Shown here: one piece after another, positions 19,942-29,700 of the stretch
Layout: every line of letters begins with the position of its first letter
How positions within the stretch are numbered: the stretch's first letter is position 1
Source: Bacillus sp. SORGH_AS_0510
Lineage (GTDB): Bacteria; Bacillota; Bacilli; Bacillales; Cytobacillaceae
Length of the DNA: 64,000 nucleotides
NCBI RefSeq assembly: GCF_030818775.1
Contig: NZ_JAUTAU010000001.1
Location: forward strand, 1,554,001-1,618,000
Direction of reading: 5' to 3'
Made by a program: the position numbers and the translations under genes
Notes under the pieces: generated by a model
Told to the model about the DNA's origin: nothing
The model's database searches: none
What the model saw: only the letters and a program-made list of their open reading frames with translations

Positions 19942-20424
19942 ATGTCTAACAGAGAATATGAATCAAGAGAATCAAATCAAAACAGAAATGACGAATCTTC
20001 CAGCGGCTTTATTTTAGGAGCGTTAATTGGTGGGATGGTGGGAGCTGCTGCAGCATTACTATTTGCTCCTAAGTCAGGCAAAGAACTCCGTAAGACATTA
20101 ACGGAACAAGCTGGGCCTATTTTGGATAAGACAGGTCAACTACGGGAAAATGTAGCCAATAAAAGTAGTGAGTTAGCATCCAAAACAGCCTCGCTTTCTC
20201 AAGGCATTGTCCTACAATCTTCCGAGCTGGTGAATAAAGTGAAGGGTAAGTCCGTTCCAAAAGAGGAATCTGATCCAACTTATATCTCACTTCAACAGGG
20301 AAATAAGAAAGCAGGTTCCGAAAAGCCTGCTGAAGCAGGGCATCTAAATAGTGACGATATTCGAAAAAAATTAGAGGAAGCACAAAAGGCTTTTGATGAA
20401 GAGGAAAACAAAGTAAAACTTTAA
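19942..20424 (+). CDS. ytxH: General stress protein YtxH
   Basis: Protein of 160 residues with the YtxH domain: a glycine/alanine-rich membrane-like segment FILGALIGGMVGAAAALLF (about residues 23-41) followed by APKSGKELR, then Ser/Lys-rich helices. Similar to plant LEA/desiccation-like stress proteins; biochemical function unknown. It follows ytxG by 20 bp with AAAGGAGG as the ribosome site. Confidence 0.87.
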   Translation: MSNREYESRESNQNRNDESSSGFILGALIGGMVGAAAALLFAPKSGKELRKTLTEQAGPILDKTGQLRENVANKSSELASKTASLSQGIVLQSSELVNKVKGKSVPKEESDPTYISLQQGNKKAGSEKPAEAGHLNSDDIRKKLEEAQKAFDEEENKVKL

Positions 20425-20447
20425 TAGTTATATTATTTGTGATACAA

Positions 20448-20484
20448 ACGGTGAAGTGATAAAATGACTTCACCGTTTATTTTA
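20448..20484 (+). terminator. Hairpin between ytxH and ytxJ
   Basis: AACGGTGAAGT and ACTTCACCGTT form a strong stem followed by TATTTTATTT. It would end or attenuate the ytxGH message ahead of ytxJ. Confidence 0.7.
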
Positions 20485-20525
20485 TTTATAGGAGTTATAG
20501 CTTTTCTAACTGGAGGAATGTAAAA

Positions 20526-20858
20526 ATGCTAGAAAAAATTGATTCAATTGAACAATTTAATGAATTAGTGAACAAAGAAAGTAGATTCTACTTGTTAAAG
20601 CACAGCCTAACCTGTCCTATTAGCCATGCTGCATACAAAGAATACGAAAAGTATGCTAATGAAAATCAAAATGTACCCACATATTTCTTAGCGGTTCAAG
20701 ATTCTCGTCCATTATCCAATGAAATCGCAGAAAGATTTGAAATAAAGCATGAATCACCGCAAGCAATCCTATTTTCAAATGGACAACCAGTATGGAATGC
20801 TTCCCATTGGAAAATAACCAATAAGGCATTGCTCAATGCAAGCAGTGTAACTCAATAA
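20526..20858 (+). CDS. ytxJ: Bacillithiol-system redox protein YtxJ
   Basis: Protein of 110 residues with a thioredoxin-like fold and a single active-site cysteine in LTCPISHAAY (about residues 26-35). YtxJ (BrxC) proteins are monothiol bacilliredoxins that act on S-bacillithiolated proteins. The context after ytxGH fits stress control; the hairpin between ytxH and ytxJ may lower its expression relative to those genes. The ATG follows GGAGGAATG. Confidence 0.85.
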   Translation: MLEKIDSIEQFNELVNKESRFYLLKHSLTCPISHAAYKEYEKYANENQNVPTYFLAVQDSRPLSNEIAERFEIKHESPQAILFSNGQPVWNASHWKITNKALLNASSVTQ

Positions 20859-20865
20859 TTAATAA

Positions 20866-20895
20866 AAAAGGGGATGATCAATCATCCTCTTCATT
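20866..20895 (+). terminator. Terminator after ytxJ
   Basis: GGATGAT and ATCATCC pair around CA. The tail is only moderately T-rich. Confidence 0.6.
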
Positions 20896-21011
20896 TATAG
20901 AAAAAAATTTTTTTAAAACGACACATCCTTCACGAAGGAAACATACAATACTTTATTATACATCTATTTGCTTTAATGCTTAAAAGCGTTTAATTAATAA
21001 AGAAAAAATAG

Positions 21012-21040
21012 ATGACAAAGAAATATATTTCCGCTATAAT
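21012..21040 (+). promoter_or_regulatory. SigA promoter of aroA
   Basis: ATGACA, 17-bp spacer, TATAAT, 97 bp upstream of the aroA start. The 278-bp ytxJ-aroA gap holds this promoter and the ytxJ terminator and no gene. Confidence 0.7.
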
Positions 21041-21136
21041 AAAGCCTAATTATTAAAATATTTTAAAATTAATAACTTTAGCTGTAAATCATTATTTTAC
21101 AAGTAACGATTTGCAAACGAAAGGACGGGGACGATA

Positions 21137-22216
21137 ATGGGCAAAAAAATTGAATTGGACCAATTGAGAGCACGTGTAGATGAATTAAACTTGGAATTGT
21201 TGAGGCTAATTAATGAAAGAGCTCAACTCGTCCAAGAAATTGGACGGGTGAAAGAAAATCAAGGTGTTTACCGTTACGATCCAGTCCGTGAGAGAAAAAT
21301 GCTTGATATTATTAAAGAGCATAACGATGGCCCGTTTGATAACTCAACCATCGATCATATTTTTAAGGAAATTTTTAAGGCGGGATTAGATCTACAAAAA
21401 GATGACCATGAAAAAGCCCTGCTTGTCTCCAGAAAGAAGAAGCCTGAAAATACGATTGTTACCCTTAAAGGTGAAAACGTTGGGGACGGAAAGCCTCATT
21501 TTGTATTTGGACCATGTGCAGTTGAATCATACGAGCAGGTAGCTACTGTGGCTAAAGCTATGAAGGAAAAAGGCTTAAAGCTACTTCGCGGTGGTGCTTA
21601 TAAGCCGAGAACCTCTCCTTACGATTTCCAAGGTCTAGGAGTTGAAGGCTTGAAAATCTTAAAGCGTGTCGCTGATGAATATGATATGGCTGTGATTAGT
21701 GAGATTGTAAACCCGGCTGATCTTGAAATGGCTTCAGACTATATCGACGTCATCCAAATTGGCGCCCGAAACATGCAGAACTTTGAATTGTTAAAAGCAG
21801 CAGGTTCATTGAAAAAACCTGTATTGTTAAAGAGAGGAATTGCAGCAACGATAGAAGAGTTTATCAATGCGGCTGAATACATCATGGCACAAGGAAATGG
21901 CCAAATCATTCTATGTGAACGTGGTATTCGAACGTACGAACGAGCAACTAGAAACACACTTGATATCTCAGCGGTGCCAATTCTGAAGCAAGAAACACAC
22001 TTACCAGTAATGGTCGATGTTACACACTCAACGGGTAGAAGAGATTTACTTTTACCTGCTGCCAAGGCTGCAATTGCAATTGGTGCAGATGGAGTCATGG
22101 CTGAGGTTCACCCAGACCCAGCTGTTGCTCTCTCCGACCAAAAGCAGCAAATGGATCTTGACCAATTCAATCACTTCTATAATGAATTACTTGCATCAAA
22201 CTTTGTACGGATTTAA
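21137..22216 (+). CDS. aroA: Bifunctional chorismate mutase / 3-deoxy-7-phosphoheptulonate synthase
   Basis: Protein of 359 residues, the length of B. subtilis AroA(G). Residues 1 to about 85 are an AroQ chorismate mutase ([29 protein letters not shown]). Residues from about 90 are a type Ib DAHP synthase ([39 protein letters not shown]). It catalyses the first step of aromatic amino acid synthesis; the fused mutase domain gives feedback by chorismate/prephenate in Bacillus. The ATG follows AAAGGACGGG. Confidence 0.95.
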   Translation: MGKKIELDQLRARVDELNLELLRLINERAQLVQEIGRVKENQGVYRYDPVRERKMLDIIKEHNDGPFDNSTIDHIFKEIFKAGLDLQKDDHEKALLVSRKKKPENTIVTLKGENVGDGKPHFVFGPCAVESYEQVATVAKAMKEKGLKLLRGGAYKPRTSPYDFQGLGVEGLKILKRVADEYDMAVISEIVNPADLEMASDYIDVIQIGARNMQNFELLKAAGSLKKPVLLKRGIAATIEEFINAAEYIMAQGNGQIILCERGIRTYERATRNTLDISAVPILKQETHLPVMVDVTHSTGRRDLLLPAAKAAIAIGADGVMAEVHPDPAVALSDQKQQMDLDQFNHFYNELLASNFVRI

Positions 22217-22256
22217 TGATAAGGCTTTGTTAAAGAACATAGGTGATTTTTTACCC

Positions 22257-22446
22257 TGTTGACTGGAGTGGAAGGAGCGAAGACTCCTCGAAAATGCTAT
22301 CGCATTTCCTTCGTGCGTGGGCGGATTCAAGATGCAATTCAATGTCCTGTGGGAGTATGGTTCAGGGGAGACCCCGCAGGCGCGTTTCTCCGAGGAGGCT
22401 CGCCGAAACACCCACGGACCGCTCGCTCCTGGAGCGGAAATCAACA
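22257..22446 (+). repeat. Family B interspersed repeat, long copy B3
   Basis: 190 bp, bounded by TGTTGACT and ATCAACA, nearly identical to the copy at 11963-12153, including the 60-bp internal segment. It sits between aroA and its terminator on the same strand. Open frames through it are not credible genes. Confidence 0.87.
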
Positions 22447-22473
22447 GATAACTTTAACAAATCGAATGATAGT

Positions 22474-22506
22474 AAAGGGTCTGACTCTTGTGTCAGCCCT
22501 TTTTTT
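22474..22506 (+). terminator. Terminator after aroA and repeat B3
   Basis: AAAGGGTCTGAC and GTGTCAGCCCTTT form the stem, followed by a T-run. The repeat therefore lies inside the aroA 3' UTR. Confidence 0.8.
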
Positions 22507-22536
22507 GTGGTTTTATAGAAAAATAAACGAAAAATG

Positions 22537-22565
22537 TTGACAAATGCAATTGCGGCTTTATTATT
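22537..22565 (+). promoter_or_regulatory. Possible promoter of ccpA
   Basis: TTGACA, 17-bp spacer, ATTATT. The -10 is weak. Confidence 0.4.
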
Positions 22566-22689
22566 CTTGTCGTATCATTAAGTACATACTAAGATTGTTT
22601 ATTATCTCACAATCAATAATTATGACTAGGTTTTCAATAACAGATGTAAAATAAAGAAAACAATGTTCGTTACAGGAGAGTGTTTCTAA

Positions 22690-23688
22690 GTGAATATAAC
22701 GATTTATGACGTAGCAAGGGAAGCCAATGTATCTATGGCAACTGTTTCCCGTGTAGTGAATGGAAATCCAAATGTTAAACCCGTTACCCGAAAAAAGGTG
22801 TTAGAGGTAATTGAAAGATTAGGGTACCGTCCAAATGCTGTGGCAAGGGGATTGGCTAGTAAAAAAACAACAACTGTCGGTGTGATTATTCCTGACATTT
22901 CTAATATCTTCTTTGCAGAATTGGCTCGAGGGATTGAAGATATTGCTACTATGTACAAATACAATATCATTTTAAGTAATTCTGACCAAAATAAAGATAA
23001 AGAACTGCATTTACTTAATACTATGCTTGGTAAACAGGTGGATGGAATTGTATTTATGGGTGGAAACATTACACCAGATCATGTGGAGGAATTTGAAAAA
23101 TCTCCAGTGCCAATCGTCCTTGCGGGGTCCATTGAAGAGTCAAACAAAATTCCTTCTGTTAACATTGATTACGAGGAAGCAGTGTACGATTCGGTAAAAG
23201 AATTCATTGAAAAAGGCCACAAGAATATTGCTATTGTGGTTGGTCCGCTTCACGAACCAAAGAACGCTCAGAAAAAACTAAAAGGGTATCAAAGAGCGCT
23301 TGAGGAAGCAGGACTTCCATATAACGAGGAGTTAATTGTCGAAGGAGATTATACGTACGATTCAGGAATCGAAGCCTTTGAAAAATTACTTGAAGCAAGT
23401 GAAAGACCAACAGCTATCTTAGTAGGAGCAGATGAAATGGCACTAGGAGTGGTTCATGGTGCGGAGGATAAAGGCTATAAAATCCCTGAGGACTTCGAAG
23501 TAATCACATCAGACAATACAAGGTTAGCACTAATGGTACGTCCACAGCTAACAACGATTGTACAGCCGTTATATGATATTGGTGCAGTAGCCATGAGACT
23601 ATTAACAAAATTAATGAATAAAGAAACGGTGTCAGATCAAATTGTTGTCCTGCCACACCGAATAGAGTACAGACAATCGACTAAATAA
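22690..23688 (+). CDS. ccpA: Catabolite control protein A
   Basis: LacI/GalR regulator of 332 residues. The N-terminal HTH ([20 protein letters not shown]) and hinge helix ([10 protein letters not shown]) precede a periplasmic-binding-like core. CcpA with HPr-Ser46-P binds cre sites and governs carbon catabolite repression. It starts at GTG 22690 after CAGGAGAG. Candidate targets in this window are acuABC/acsA, methionine gamma-lyase and ackA. A family A repeat begins at the base after its stop codon. Confidence 0.96.
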   Translation: MNITIYDVAREANVSMATVSRVVNGNPNVKPVTRKKVLEVIERLGYRPNAVARGLASKKTTTVGVIIPDISNIFFAELARGIEDIATMYKYNIILSNSDQNKDKELHLLNTMLGKQVDGIVFMGGNITPDHVEEFEKSPVPIVLAGSIEESNKIPSVNIDYEEAVYDSVKEFIEKGHKNIAIVVGPLHEPKNAQKKLKGYQRALEEAGLPYNEELIVEGDYTYDSGIEAFEKLLEASERPTAILVGADEMALGVVHGAEDKGYKIPEDFEVITSDNTRLALMVRPQLTTIVQPLYDIGAVAMRLLTKLMNKETVSDQIVVLPHRIEYRQSTK

Positions 23689-23816
23689 GAAAAGCGAAAG
23701 CGCCTTGTTCAGCCCCGACAGGCAAATGTTCTTCGGCAAGAAAAGTCGTTCTTTGACTTTTATTGCCGAAGGTTATTTGACCCGAGGGGCTAGGCGCTGG
23801 AGCTGGACAATTCTCG
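23689..23816 (+). repeat. Family A interspersed repeat, medium copy A2
   Basis: 128 bp beginning immediately after the ccpA TAA with GAAAAGCGAAAGCGCCTTG and ending at GGACAATTCTC. It lacks the central TGTAACAATCAT palindrome segment of the full copies. Nested inverted repeats (AGCGCCT..AGGCGCT, AGCCCC..GGGGCT, TTCGGCAA..TTGCCGAA) allow one long hairpin. Confidence 0.85.
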
Positions 23817-23847
23817 AAGTTTGAATTTTATATTTTTAGTTATATAA

Positions 23848-23884
23848 TGAAGGGCTTGCCATTTATGATGGCAGGCCCTTTCCG
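23848..23884. terminator. Bidirectional terminator overlapping the acuC 3' end
   Basis: AAGGGCTTGCCAT and ATGGCAGGCCCTT form the stem. The right arm encodes the last residues of AcuC, so the hairpin overlaps coding sequence. Confidence 0.75.
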
Positions 23885-25044
23885 CTTTTTCGATGACTAC
23901 GTATAGGATACAGTGCCTTTTCTAATGTTATTTGGTTCTTTTCTGTAATTTCAGCTTTTCTTGGAATAGGTGTATATAAATCTTCAGGGTCGTCCCATTC
24001 ATTTGGCAAGGTAACGGGAGATTCCTTTTGCCACTTATCGATCCAAGCTGCTGGCAGATTGGCGGAACAATTCGAGTTTTCAGTCATCTCCATCCAAATG
24101 AGAGCCCATGCTCTTGGAACCACTCGCCAAATATCATATCCACCGCCACCTACTGCAATCCATTTTCCATTACAATATTGATGGGCAATTTCATGTGCAA
24201 TCCTAGGAATCTCACGATAAATTTTCATTGTGGCTGATAAATGAGTGAGTGGATCAAAATAATGCGAATCTGCTCCATTTTGTGTAAGTATAACATCGGG
24301 CTTAAAAAATTCTGCGACTTCTTTAATAGCGGTTGTATAAGCGTGCAGCCAGGAATCGTCCTCTGTAAAGGCATCAACAGGGATGTTAAAAGAATAGCCA
24401 TAGCCTGCTCCCTGACCTCTTTCATTTATATTCCCGGTTCCAGGAAACAAATATCGGCCTGTTTCGTGAATAGAAAGTGTACATACATTAGGGTCATCGT
24501 AAAAAGACCATTGGACACCATCTCCATGGTGTGCGTCAGTATCCACATATAAAACACGGGCATTATATTTTTCTTGCAAGTACTTTATGGCCACAGAACT
24601 ATCGTTATATACGCAAAATCCAGAGGCTTTTCCTCGGAACCCGTGATGCAAACCACCTCCAAGATGCAGGGCATGGAGAGACTTGCCTGTCATTACTTGA
24701 TCGACTGCCCTTAGTGTTCCACCTACTAAAAGAGCACTTGCCTCATGCATGTTTGGGAATATCGGGGTATCTTCTGTACCTAGCCCATAATTTTCTGCCA
24801 CTTCTTTAGATAGTTCTCCATGTCCAGCTTTCTTAACTGCATCTATGTAACTACGATCATGTATAAGGGCTAACTCATCATCTGTTGCCATTTTAGGTGC
24901 AATGACATCATTAGCGGACAGTGCATTCATTTTTTCTAATAAGTCAACGGTAAGTGTAAGCCGGAATTGGTTAAAAGGATGGTTACTGCTGAACTTATAA
25001 TTTAACAGTTCTTCTGAAAATACGAAGGAACATCGATCACTCAT
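23863..25044 (-). CDS. acuC: Acetoin utilization protein AcuC (lysine deacetylase)
   Basis: Histone-deacetylase-family protein of 393 residues. Zinc and catalytic motifs are HLGGGLHHG (about residues 136-144), [13 protein letters not shown] (about 171-183) and [14 protein letters not shown]. In B. subtilis AcuC removes the acetyl group put on AcsA by AcuA, reactivating acetyl-CoA synthetase. The ATG at 25044 overlaps the acuB stop codon as ATGA, showing translational coupling; the earlier in-frame start lies inside acuB and is not used. Confidence 0.93.
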   Translation of the reverse strand: MSDRCSFVFSEELLNYKFSSNHPFNQFRLTLTVDLLEKMNALSANDVIAPKMATDDELALIHDRSYIDAVKKAGHGELSKEVAENYGLGTEDTPIFPNMHEASALLVGGTLRAVDQVMTGKSLHALHLGGGLHHGFRGKASGFCVYNDSSVAIKYLQEKYNARVLYVDTDAHHGDGVQWSFYDDPNVCTLSIHETGRYLFPGTGNINERGQGAGYGYSFNIPVDAFTEDDSWLHAYTTAIKEVAEFFKPDVILTQNGADSHYFDPLTHLSATMKIYREIPRIAHEIAHQYCNGKWIAVGGGGYDIWRVVPRAWALIWMEMTENSNCSANLPAAWIDKWQKESPVTLPNEWDDPEDLYTPIPRKAEITEKNQITLEKALYPIRSHRKSGKGLPS

Positions 25045-25688
25045 ATGGATATCCCCGGTAGGTTTGGCCATAGTACATGATGTCCAGCTTGCTTTAAATC
25101 CTGAATAAGGGCAGTTGGGTTCATGGTTTGAACTCTAAGCACAAGGATTTTAAAATGTTCATCAGTCTTGTCAGGATAAACGAGAACACTCAGAATGTTA
25201 GCCTTTCTATTTTTAATAACGTTTGTAATATCGCTGAGAATTCCAGTGAGGTTTGGAACCTTTATTTCAATTTGAGATCCGGGCTGGTGGGCTCCTGTTA
25301 ACTCGACCAAGGTTCTTAATAGGTCTGTTTCTGTTACAATTCCAACAAGTTTACATTCATTTATGATAGGAATACAGCTAATTTTATGTTCATAAAATAG
25401 GCCGGCCACTTCTTCGACAAAATCAAGCGGATGCCCAGTAATTATATCGCATTCCATAATAGTCTCAAGCGGTTTTTTTAGGTCCTCTGGATGTTCATTT
25501 GCACGAAAAATAGAAGGGGTTGCCTCTCTTATATTGGCGACAGTGACTAATCCAACCAATTGTCTTTGGCTATTAATAATTGGTATATGGCGAATTTTCT
25601 TTGTTTCCATTAATTTCATAGCATCAGCAATGGTGTCTGTTGGAGAAAGTGTAGCAATGTCTGTTTTCATTATTTCTTCCACTATCAA
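25041..25688 (-). CDS. acuB: Acetoin utilization protein AcuB (CBS-CBS-ACT)
   Basis: Protein of 215 residues. Two CBS domains occupy about residues 1-125 ([35 protein letters not shown]) and a C-terminal ACT-like domain follows. It is presumably a ligand sensor (adenylate and/or amino acid) in the acu system; its precise role is not settled. TTG at 25688 is chosen because GAGGTGATTGAT precedes it and MIVEEIMK is the conserved start; the frame is open further upstream. Confidence 0.9.
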   Translation of the reverse strand: MIVEEIMKTDIATLSPTDTIADAMKLMETKKIRHIPIINSQRQLVGLVTVANIREATPSIFRANEHPEDLKKPLETIMECDIITGHPLDFVEEVAGLFYEHKISCIPIINECKLVGIVTETDLLRTLVELTGAHQPGSQIEIKVPNLTGILSDITNVIKNRKANILSVLVYPDKTDEHFKILVLRVQTMNPTALIQDLKQAGHHVLWPNLPGISI

Positions 25689-25722
25689 ATCAATCACCTC
25701 ATATCTCAAGTGAATTACAGCA

Positions 25723-26355
25723 TTAGTACATAAAACGGTTCATAAATCGTAGTCGGTCAAATTTTTGGATGGACTCTAGGTCGACTCTCTTGCCCATTCG
25801 AGCCATGAGACAGTTAGCGGGATGGGAACAGATTTCTGGATCATCTGTCGCATACCACTCTAATCCACCGGCATTCATCATTTTTTCCATGACTTTTCGG
25901 TAATCCCACACATTTAATTTGGTGCCTTTTAAATCCCAATGCCAATAATACTCGGTTGTAATCGTGATATAATCTTCCATTGCATTATCCATCATCGAGA
26001 CGATTAATAAGTTTTTACCTACAGAACAGCCGCGAAATTGAGGAATAACCTCAATAGCTCCTAATTCTATTAAGTTATCCATTTTTCCTTCAGACCACCT
26101 CTCGAGGGGATCTGGATATAGGAAGGTAACGTACCCGACTATGGTGTGGCGATGCCTGGCAATTATAATTCTTCCTTCAGGAAGTCCTGCGATACCAATT
26201 AAAGCTTTATGTTGTTGTGCAGGAGGACGAAAGGCAACAAGGTCTTCGTGAAATTCATAGCCTGCTAATTTATCTGATGAAATAGGGCCTTCAATGATTA
26301 AATTCCCATGAGGAGTTTTTAGTTCTTTTGCATTGTAAGTTTTCTTGTGTTCCAT
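25723..26355 (-). CDS. acuA: Protein acetyltransferase AcuA (GNAT)
   Basis: Protein of 210 residues starting at [15 protein letters not shown] domain spans about residues 20-165 (acetyl-CoA loop region [11 protein letters not shown]). In B. subtilis AcuA acetylates the catalytic lysine of AcsA and inactivates it. The ATG at 26355 follows AGGTGA. It is divergent from its target acsA with a cre site between. Confidence 0.93.
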   Translation of the reverse strand: MEHKKTYNAKELKTPHGNLIIEGPISSDKLAGYEFHEDLVAFRPPAQQHKALIGIAGLPEGRIIIARHRHTIVGYVTFLYPDPLERWSEGKMDNLIELGAIEVIPQFRGCSVGKNLLIVSMMDNAMEDYITITTEYYWHWDLKGTKLNVWDYRKVMEKMMNAGGLEWYATDDPEICSHPANCLMARMGKRVDLESIQKFDRLRFMNRFMY

Positions 26356-26394
26356 AAGGTCACCTACCTTAAAAATCATTAGTTTATTAATTCT

Positions 26395-26400
26395 ATTATA
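26395..26400 (-). promoter_or_regulatory. -10 element of the acuABC promoter
   Basis: On the minus strand TATGTATAAT (TG-TATAAT type) lies about 40 bp upstream of the acuA start. The expected -35 region falls on the cre site at 26416-26432. Confidence 0.5.
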
Positions 26401-26415
26401 CATAAAATCTAGTAA

Positions 26416-26432
26416 GAGAAAGCGATTTCATT
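26416..26432. promoter_or_regulatory. CcpA cre operator between acuA and acsA
   Basis: GAGAAAGCGATTTCATT matches the cre consensus WTGNAANCGNWNNCAWW at every fixed position except the first two. It overlaps the -35 region of acuABC and lies 30 bp upstream of the acsA -35. CcpA repression of both units is known in B. subtilis. Confidence 0.7.
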
Positions 26433-26461
26433 AATATTTATGAGCAATAAAATTTTTAAAA

Positions 26462-26490
26462 TTGTGAATAGTTTATATTTGTACTATAAT
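26462..26490 (+). promoter_or_regulatory. SigA promoter of acsA
   Basis: TTGTGA, 17-bp spacer, TATAAT; 31 bp upstream of the acsA ATG. Confidence 0.75.
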
Positions 26491-26521
26491 AATCTTTATA
26501 AAATAGGAGGGGGAGATAGTA

Positions 26522-28240
26522 ATGAAAGTGGAAGCGCTACCAGTTGTACAAGGAGACCATAATTTAACCAATTATGATGAAACGTACAAGCAATTTGATT
26601 GGAAGGAAACTGAAAAAGCATTCTCGTGGAGTGAAACAGGGCTAGTTAACATGGCATATGAGGCCATTGACCGCCACGCAAAAACGTTCCGGAAAAATAA
26701 AATTGCTCTTTACTATCGAGACGGTTTTCGCAATGAAAAGTACACATTCAAGGAAATGATGGAGCTGTCTAATAAAGCTGGGAATGTGTTAAAGAGCTAT
26801 GGGGATGTAGAAAAAGGGGATCGCGTATTTATTTTTATGCCTCGTTCTCCGGAGCTTTATTTTACTGTCCTTGGTGCGATTAAACTTGGAGCTATCGTTG
26901 GTCCATTATTTGAAGCGTTCATGGAAGGGGCAGTCCGTGACCGCCTGCAAGATAGTGAAGCAAAAGTTCTAGTTACGACACCAGAATTATTAGAGCGAGT
27001 ACCGGTTCAGGAGTTACCTGCCTTAAAGCATATTTTCCTTGTTGGAAAAGATGTGGAGGAACAAGGCCCTTACATTGATTTCCTAGGAAAACTTGAAAAA
27101 ACCAGTAAAGATCTTAAAATCGAATGGGTTGAAAGAACCGATGGGTTAATTTTGCACTATACATCAGGTTCAACAGGAAAACCTAAAGGGGTATTGCATG
27201 TACATAATGCAATGATACAACATTATCAAACTGCTAAATGGGTTCTTGATTTAAAAGAGGATGATGTATATTGGTGTACAGCAGACCCAGGGTGGGTGAC
27301 AGGAACATCTTACGGAATCTTCGGCCCTTGGCTAACTGGAACATCTAATGTCATAGTAGGTGGACGATTTAGTCCGGAAACATGGTACCAGATGATCGAG
27401 GACTTCGGAGTAACAGTTTGGTATAGTGCTCCTACTGCCTTCCGTATGCTGATGGGTGCAGGAGACGAGCTTGTAAAGAAATTCGATTTAAGCAGTCTTC
27501 GTCATATCCTAAGTGTTGGGGAACCATTAAACCCAGAAGTAGTAAAATGGGGTGTAAAGGTATTTAACCATCGTATTCATGATAACTGGTGGATGACGGA
27601 AACTGGAGCACAACTCATCAGTAACTATCCATGTATGAAGATTAAGCCTGGATCTATGGGCAAACCGATCCCAGGCGTACAGGCTGCGATTGTTGATAAC
27701 CAAGGAAAAGAGCTGCCTCCATATCGTATGGGCAATCTAGCCATTAAAAAAGGCTGGCCATCCATGATGCATACGATTTGGAATAATCCAGAAAAGTATG
27801 AATCCTACTTTATGCCAGGTGACTGGTACGTTTCAGGCGATTCTGCCTATATGGATGAGGATGGCTATTTCTGGTTCCAGGGTAGAGTGGATGATGTTAT
27901 CATGACGTCAGGAGAGCGTGTAGGACCGTTTGAAGTTGAGAGTAAGCTTGTTGAGCACCCAGCAGTAGCTGAAGCGGGTGTAATTGGAAAACCAGACCCG
28001 GTTAGAGGGGAAATCATTAAAGCGTTCGTTGCCCTACGTGACGGCTTTGAGGCTTCTGAGGAATTGAAAGAGGAAATTAGACAATTTGTTAAAAAAGGCC
28101 TTGCAGCCCATGCGGCACCAAGAGAAATTGATTTCCGTGATAAACTTCCAAAAACAAGAAGTGGTAAAATCATGCGCCGAGTGCTAAAGGCGTGGGAGTT
28201 AAACTTACCGACTGGTGACTTATCTACAATGGAAGATTAG
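26522..28240 (+). CDS. acsA: Acetyl-CoA synthetase
   Basis: Protein of 572 residues, the length of B. subtilis AcsA. It converts acetate, ATP and CoA to acetyl-CoA through acetyl-AMP. The AMP-binding loop is YTSGSTGKPKG (about residues 213-223), the adenylation signature includes YVSGDSAYMDEDG, and the catalytic, acetylatable lysine lies in PKTRSGKIMRR (about residue 550). AcuA/AcuC next door control this lysine. AGGAGGGGGAG precedes the ATG. Its terminator has been split by an insertion sequence. Confidence 0.96.
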   Translation: MKVEALPVVQGDHNLTNYDETYKQFDWKETEKAFSWSETGLVNMAYEAIDRHAKTFRKNKIALYYRDGFRNEKYTFKEMMELSNKAGNVLKSYGDVEKGDRVFIFMPRSPELYFTVLGAIKLGAIVGPLFEAFMEGAVRDRLQDSEAKVLVTTPELLERVPVQELPALKHIFLVGKDVEEQGPYIDFLGKLEKTSKDLKIEWVERTDGLILHYTSGSTGKPKGVLHVHNAMIQHYQTAKWVLDLKEDDVYWCTADPGWVTGTSYGIFGPWLTGTSNVIVGGRFSPETWYQMIEDFGVTVWYSAPTAFRMLMGAGDELVKKFDLSSLRHILSVGEPLNPEVVKWGVKVFNHRIHDNWWMTETGAQLISNYPCMKIKPGSMGKPIPGVQAAIVDNQGKELPPYRMGNLAIKKGWPSMMHTIWNNPEKYESYFMPGDWYVSGDSAYMDEDGYFWFQGRVDDVIMTSGERVGPFEVESKLVEHPAVAEAGVIGKPDPVRGEIIKAFVALRDGFEASEELKEEIRQFVKKGLAAHAAPREIDFRDKLPKTRSGKIMRRVLKAWELNLPTGDLSTMED

Positions 28241-28249
28241 AATTAACAA

Positions 28250-28264
28250 AAACCGCACCGAAAT
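28250..28264 (+). terminator. Left half of the split acsA terminator plus target duplication
   Basis: ACCGCACCGA (28252-28261) is the 5' arm of a hairpin whose 3' arm TCGGTGCGGT lies at 29711-29720, on the other side of the IS. AAT at 28262-28264 is the target-site duplication and was the hairpin loop. Confidence 0.8.
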
Positions 28265-28296
28265 TGAACTGACCCAAGAAAGTTAGACAAATATAG

Positions 28297-29106
28297 TTAA
28301 GCGGCTTCCAAGACCTGAGTTCGGTATTCTACCGGGCTTAGGTCTTTTAAATTTACCTTCATACGTTTGTGATTATAATACTCGATATATTGCTTTAATT
28401 CTTCTTCGAAGTGTTCCATACTATCAAATTCTTGTAAATAGAGTAATTCCGATTTTAACACGCCAAAGAAACTCTCCATTGAAGCATTATCAAGACAATT
28501 TCCCTTGCGGGACATACTTTGCTTGATGCCATGTGTTTGGAGTGTTTTCTGATATTGTTTCATCTGATAATGCCAGCCCTGATCAGAATGTAAAATTACT
28601 TCATTTCCCGGCTGAAGATGTGTTAATGCTTGATCCAACATATCTGAAACAAGTTTATATACAGGTCGATTCATGAGGGTATAGGCGATTATTTCACCAT
28701 TACATAAATCCATCACAGGAGATAAAAAGCGTTTTTCTCCAAACAAATGGAACTCGGTCACATCCGTTACCCATTTCTCATTCATCTTCTCTGCCTTGAA
28801 ATCACGCATCAATAAATTAGGCGCAATACGACCTTTTTGTCCCTTATAAGAACGGTATTTTTTCATACGTACCATACATTTTATGCCCATATCATTCATT
28901 AATCGGTTAACTGTCTTTGGATCGTGATGGAAACCATATTTCTTCAGTTCTTTTGTGATGCGACGATAACCATAACGCCCTTTATGTTCGTGATAAATCT
29001 TTTGAATTGCCTCCTTTACCTCTGCATATTTATCTTTGCAATTTAATCGTTTTTCCCAGTAATAATAAGTGCTTCGTGGAATGCGTGCGACTTTAGCCAA
29101 TTCCAC
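28297..29106 (-). CDS. IS3-family transposase OrfB (DDE integrase domain)
   Basis: 269 residues as an independent frame from GTG 29106; normally made as an OrfAB fusion. An HTH_21-like region is followed by the rve integrase domain. The catalytic acidic residues are visible in WVTDVTEF (D), LHSDQGWHY (D) and NASMESFFG (E). The frame is open upstream as far as the slippery site at 29193-29199 in the -1 phase relative to orfA. Confidence 0.92.
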   Translation of the reverse strand: MELAKVARIPRSTYYYWEKRLNCKDKYAEVKEAIQKIYHEHKGRYGYRRITKELKKYGFHHDPKTVNRLMNDMGIKCMVRMKKYRSYKGQKGRIAPNLLMRDFKAEKMNEKWVTDVTEFHLFGEKRFLSPVMDLCNGEIIAYTLMNRPVYKLVSDMLDQALTHLQPGNEVILHSDQGWHYQMKQYQKTLQTHGIKQSMSRKGNCLDNASMESFFGVLKSELLYLQEFDSMEHFEEELKQYIEYYNHKRMKVNLKDLSPVEYRTQVLEAA

Positions 29107-29135
29107 GACATCGTAGATGTCCTTTAGTTCAAAAA

Positions 29136-29654
29136 TTACTTGCGCTTTGATTTTATTTGTAATTTTTCTTGCATTTGAACTAAAGCATTCAACTTTTTTA
29201 AGTATGCATTCTCCATTTCGAGTTGTTTAATGCGTGCTTCAAGTGCATCTACAGATCCATCAGCTGGTATTGATTCTGTTGTTTTTTTCGCTTTTTTATT
29301 CATGGATGGACGCCCCTTTTTCTTTGATATGAGGGCATCAAATCCACCTGTTTCAGCTTGATTTCGCCATTTTCTAATTAATCTTGAAGAGGAGATATTG
29401 AAAATCGCAGCTGCATCAATTGAGGACGTACCCGTTTCGTTCATATAGTTAAGTACATCCATTTTAAACTCTGCAGAATAGCTTGTATATGATTTTAGAA
29501 AGGCTTCTACACCATGTTGCTCATATAAACGAATCCAAGAAGTTAATTCGGCTACGCTCACATTTTCATCTCGAGCGATTTCTTTAACACTTTCCTGCCC
29601 TTTTATATAACGTAAGGAGATACGTATTTTTTCATCTTTTGTAAATTTAGTCAT
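29136..29654 (-). CDS. IS3-family transposase OrfA (helix-turn-helix)
   Basis: 172 residues. Two helix-turn-helix segments (about residues 15-45 and 65-100) and a C-terminal leucine-zipper-like helix (about 135-165) fit IS150-type OrfA, which binds the IS ends. The ATG follows directly after the hairpin at the IS right end. A -1 frameshift near codon 154 would join it to OrfB. Confidence 0.9.
   Translation of the reverse strand: MTKFTKDEKIRISLRYIKGQESVKEIARDENVSVAELTSWIRLYEQHGVEAFLKSYTSYSAEFKMDVLNYMNETGTSSIDAAAIFNISSSRLIRKWRNQAETGGFDALISKKKGRPSMNKKAKKTTESIPADGSVDALEARIKQLEMENAYLKKLNALVQMQEKLQIKSKRK
29193..29199 (-). promoter_or_regulatory. Programmed -1 frameshift site in the transposase
   Basis: On the minus strand the heptamer A AAA AAG sits in the zero frame of orfA (TTA AAA AAG). 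Shifting -1 here leads without a stop into orfB. This is the usual IS3-family arrangement. Confidence 0.8.
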
Positions 29655-29700
29655 AAAAAATACCCCGTAAAAGAGAGATTAGTGTCTAACTTTTACGGGG
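29655..29700 (-). terminator. Terminator-like hairpin at the IS right end, before orfA
   Basis: On the minus strand CCCCGTAAAA, an 18-nt loop, TTTTACGGGG, then TATTTTTT directly before the orfA ATG. One arm belongs to the terminal inverted repeat. Confidence 0.65.

Noticed and set aside
22243..22540. Open frames of about 90 codons after aroA
   Set aside because: They run through repeat B3 and a terminator, without codon bias or a ribosome site.
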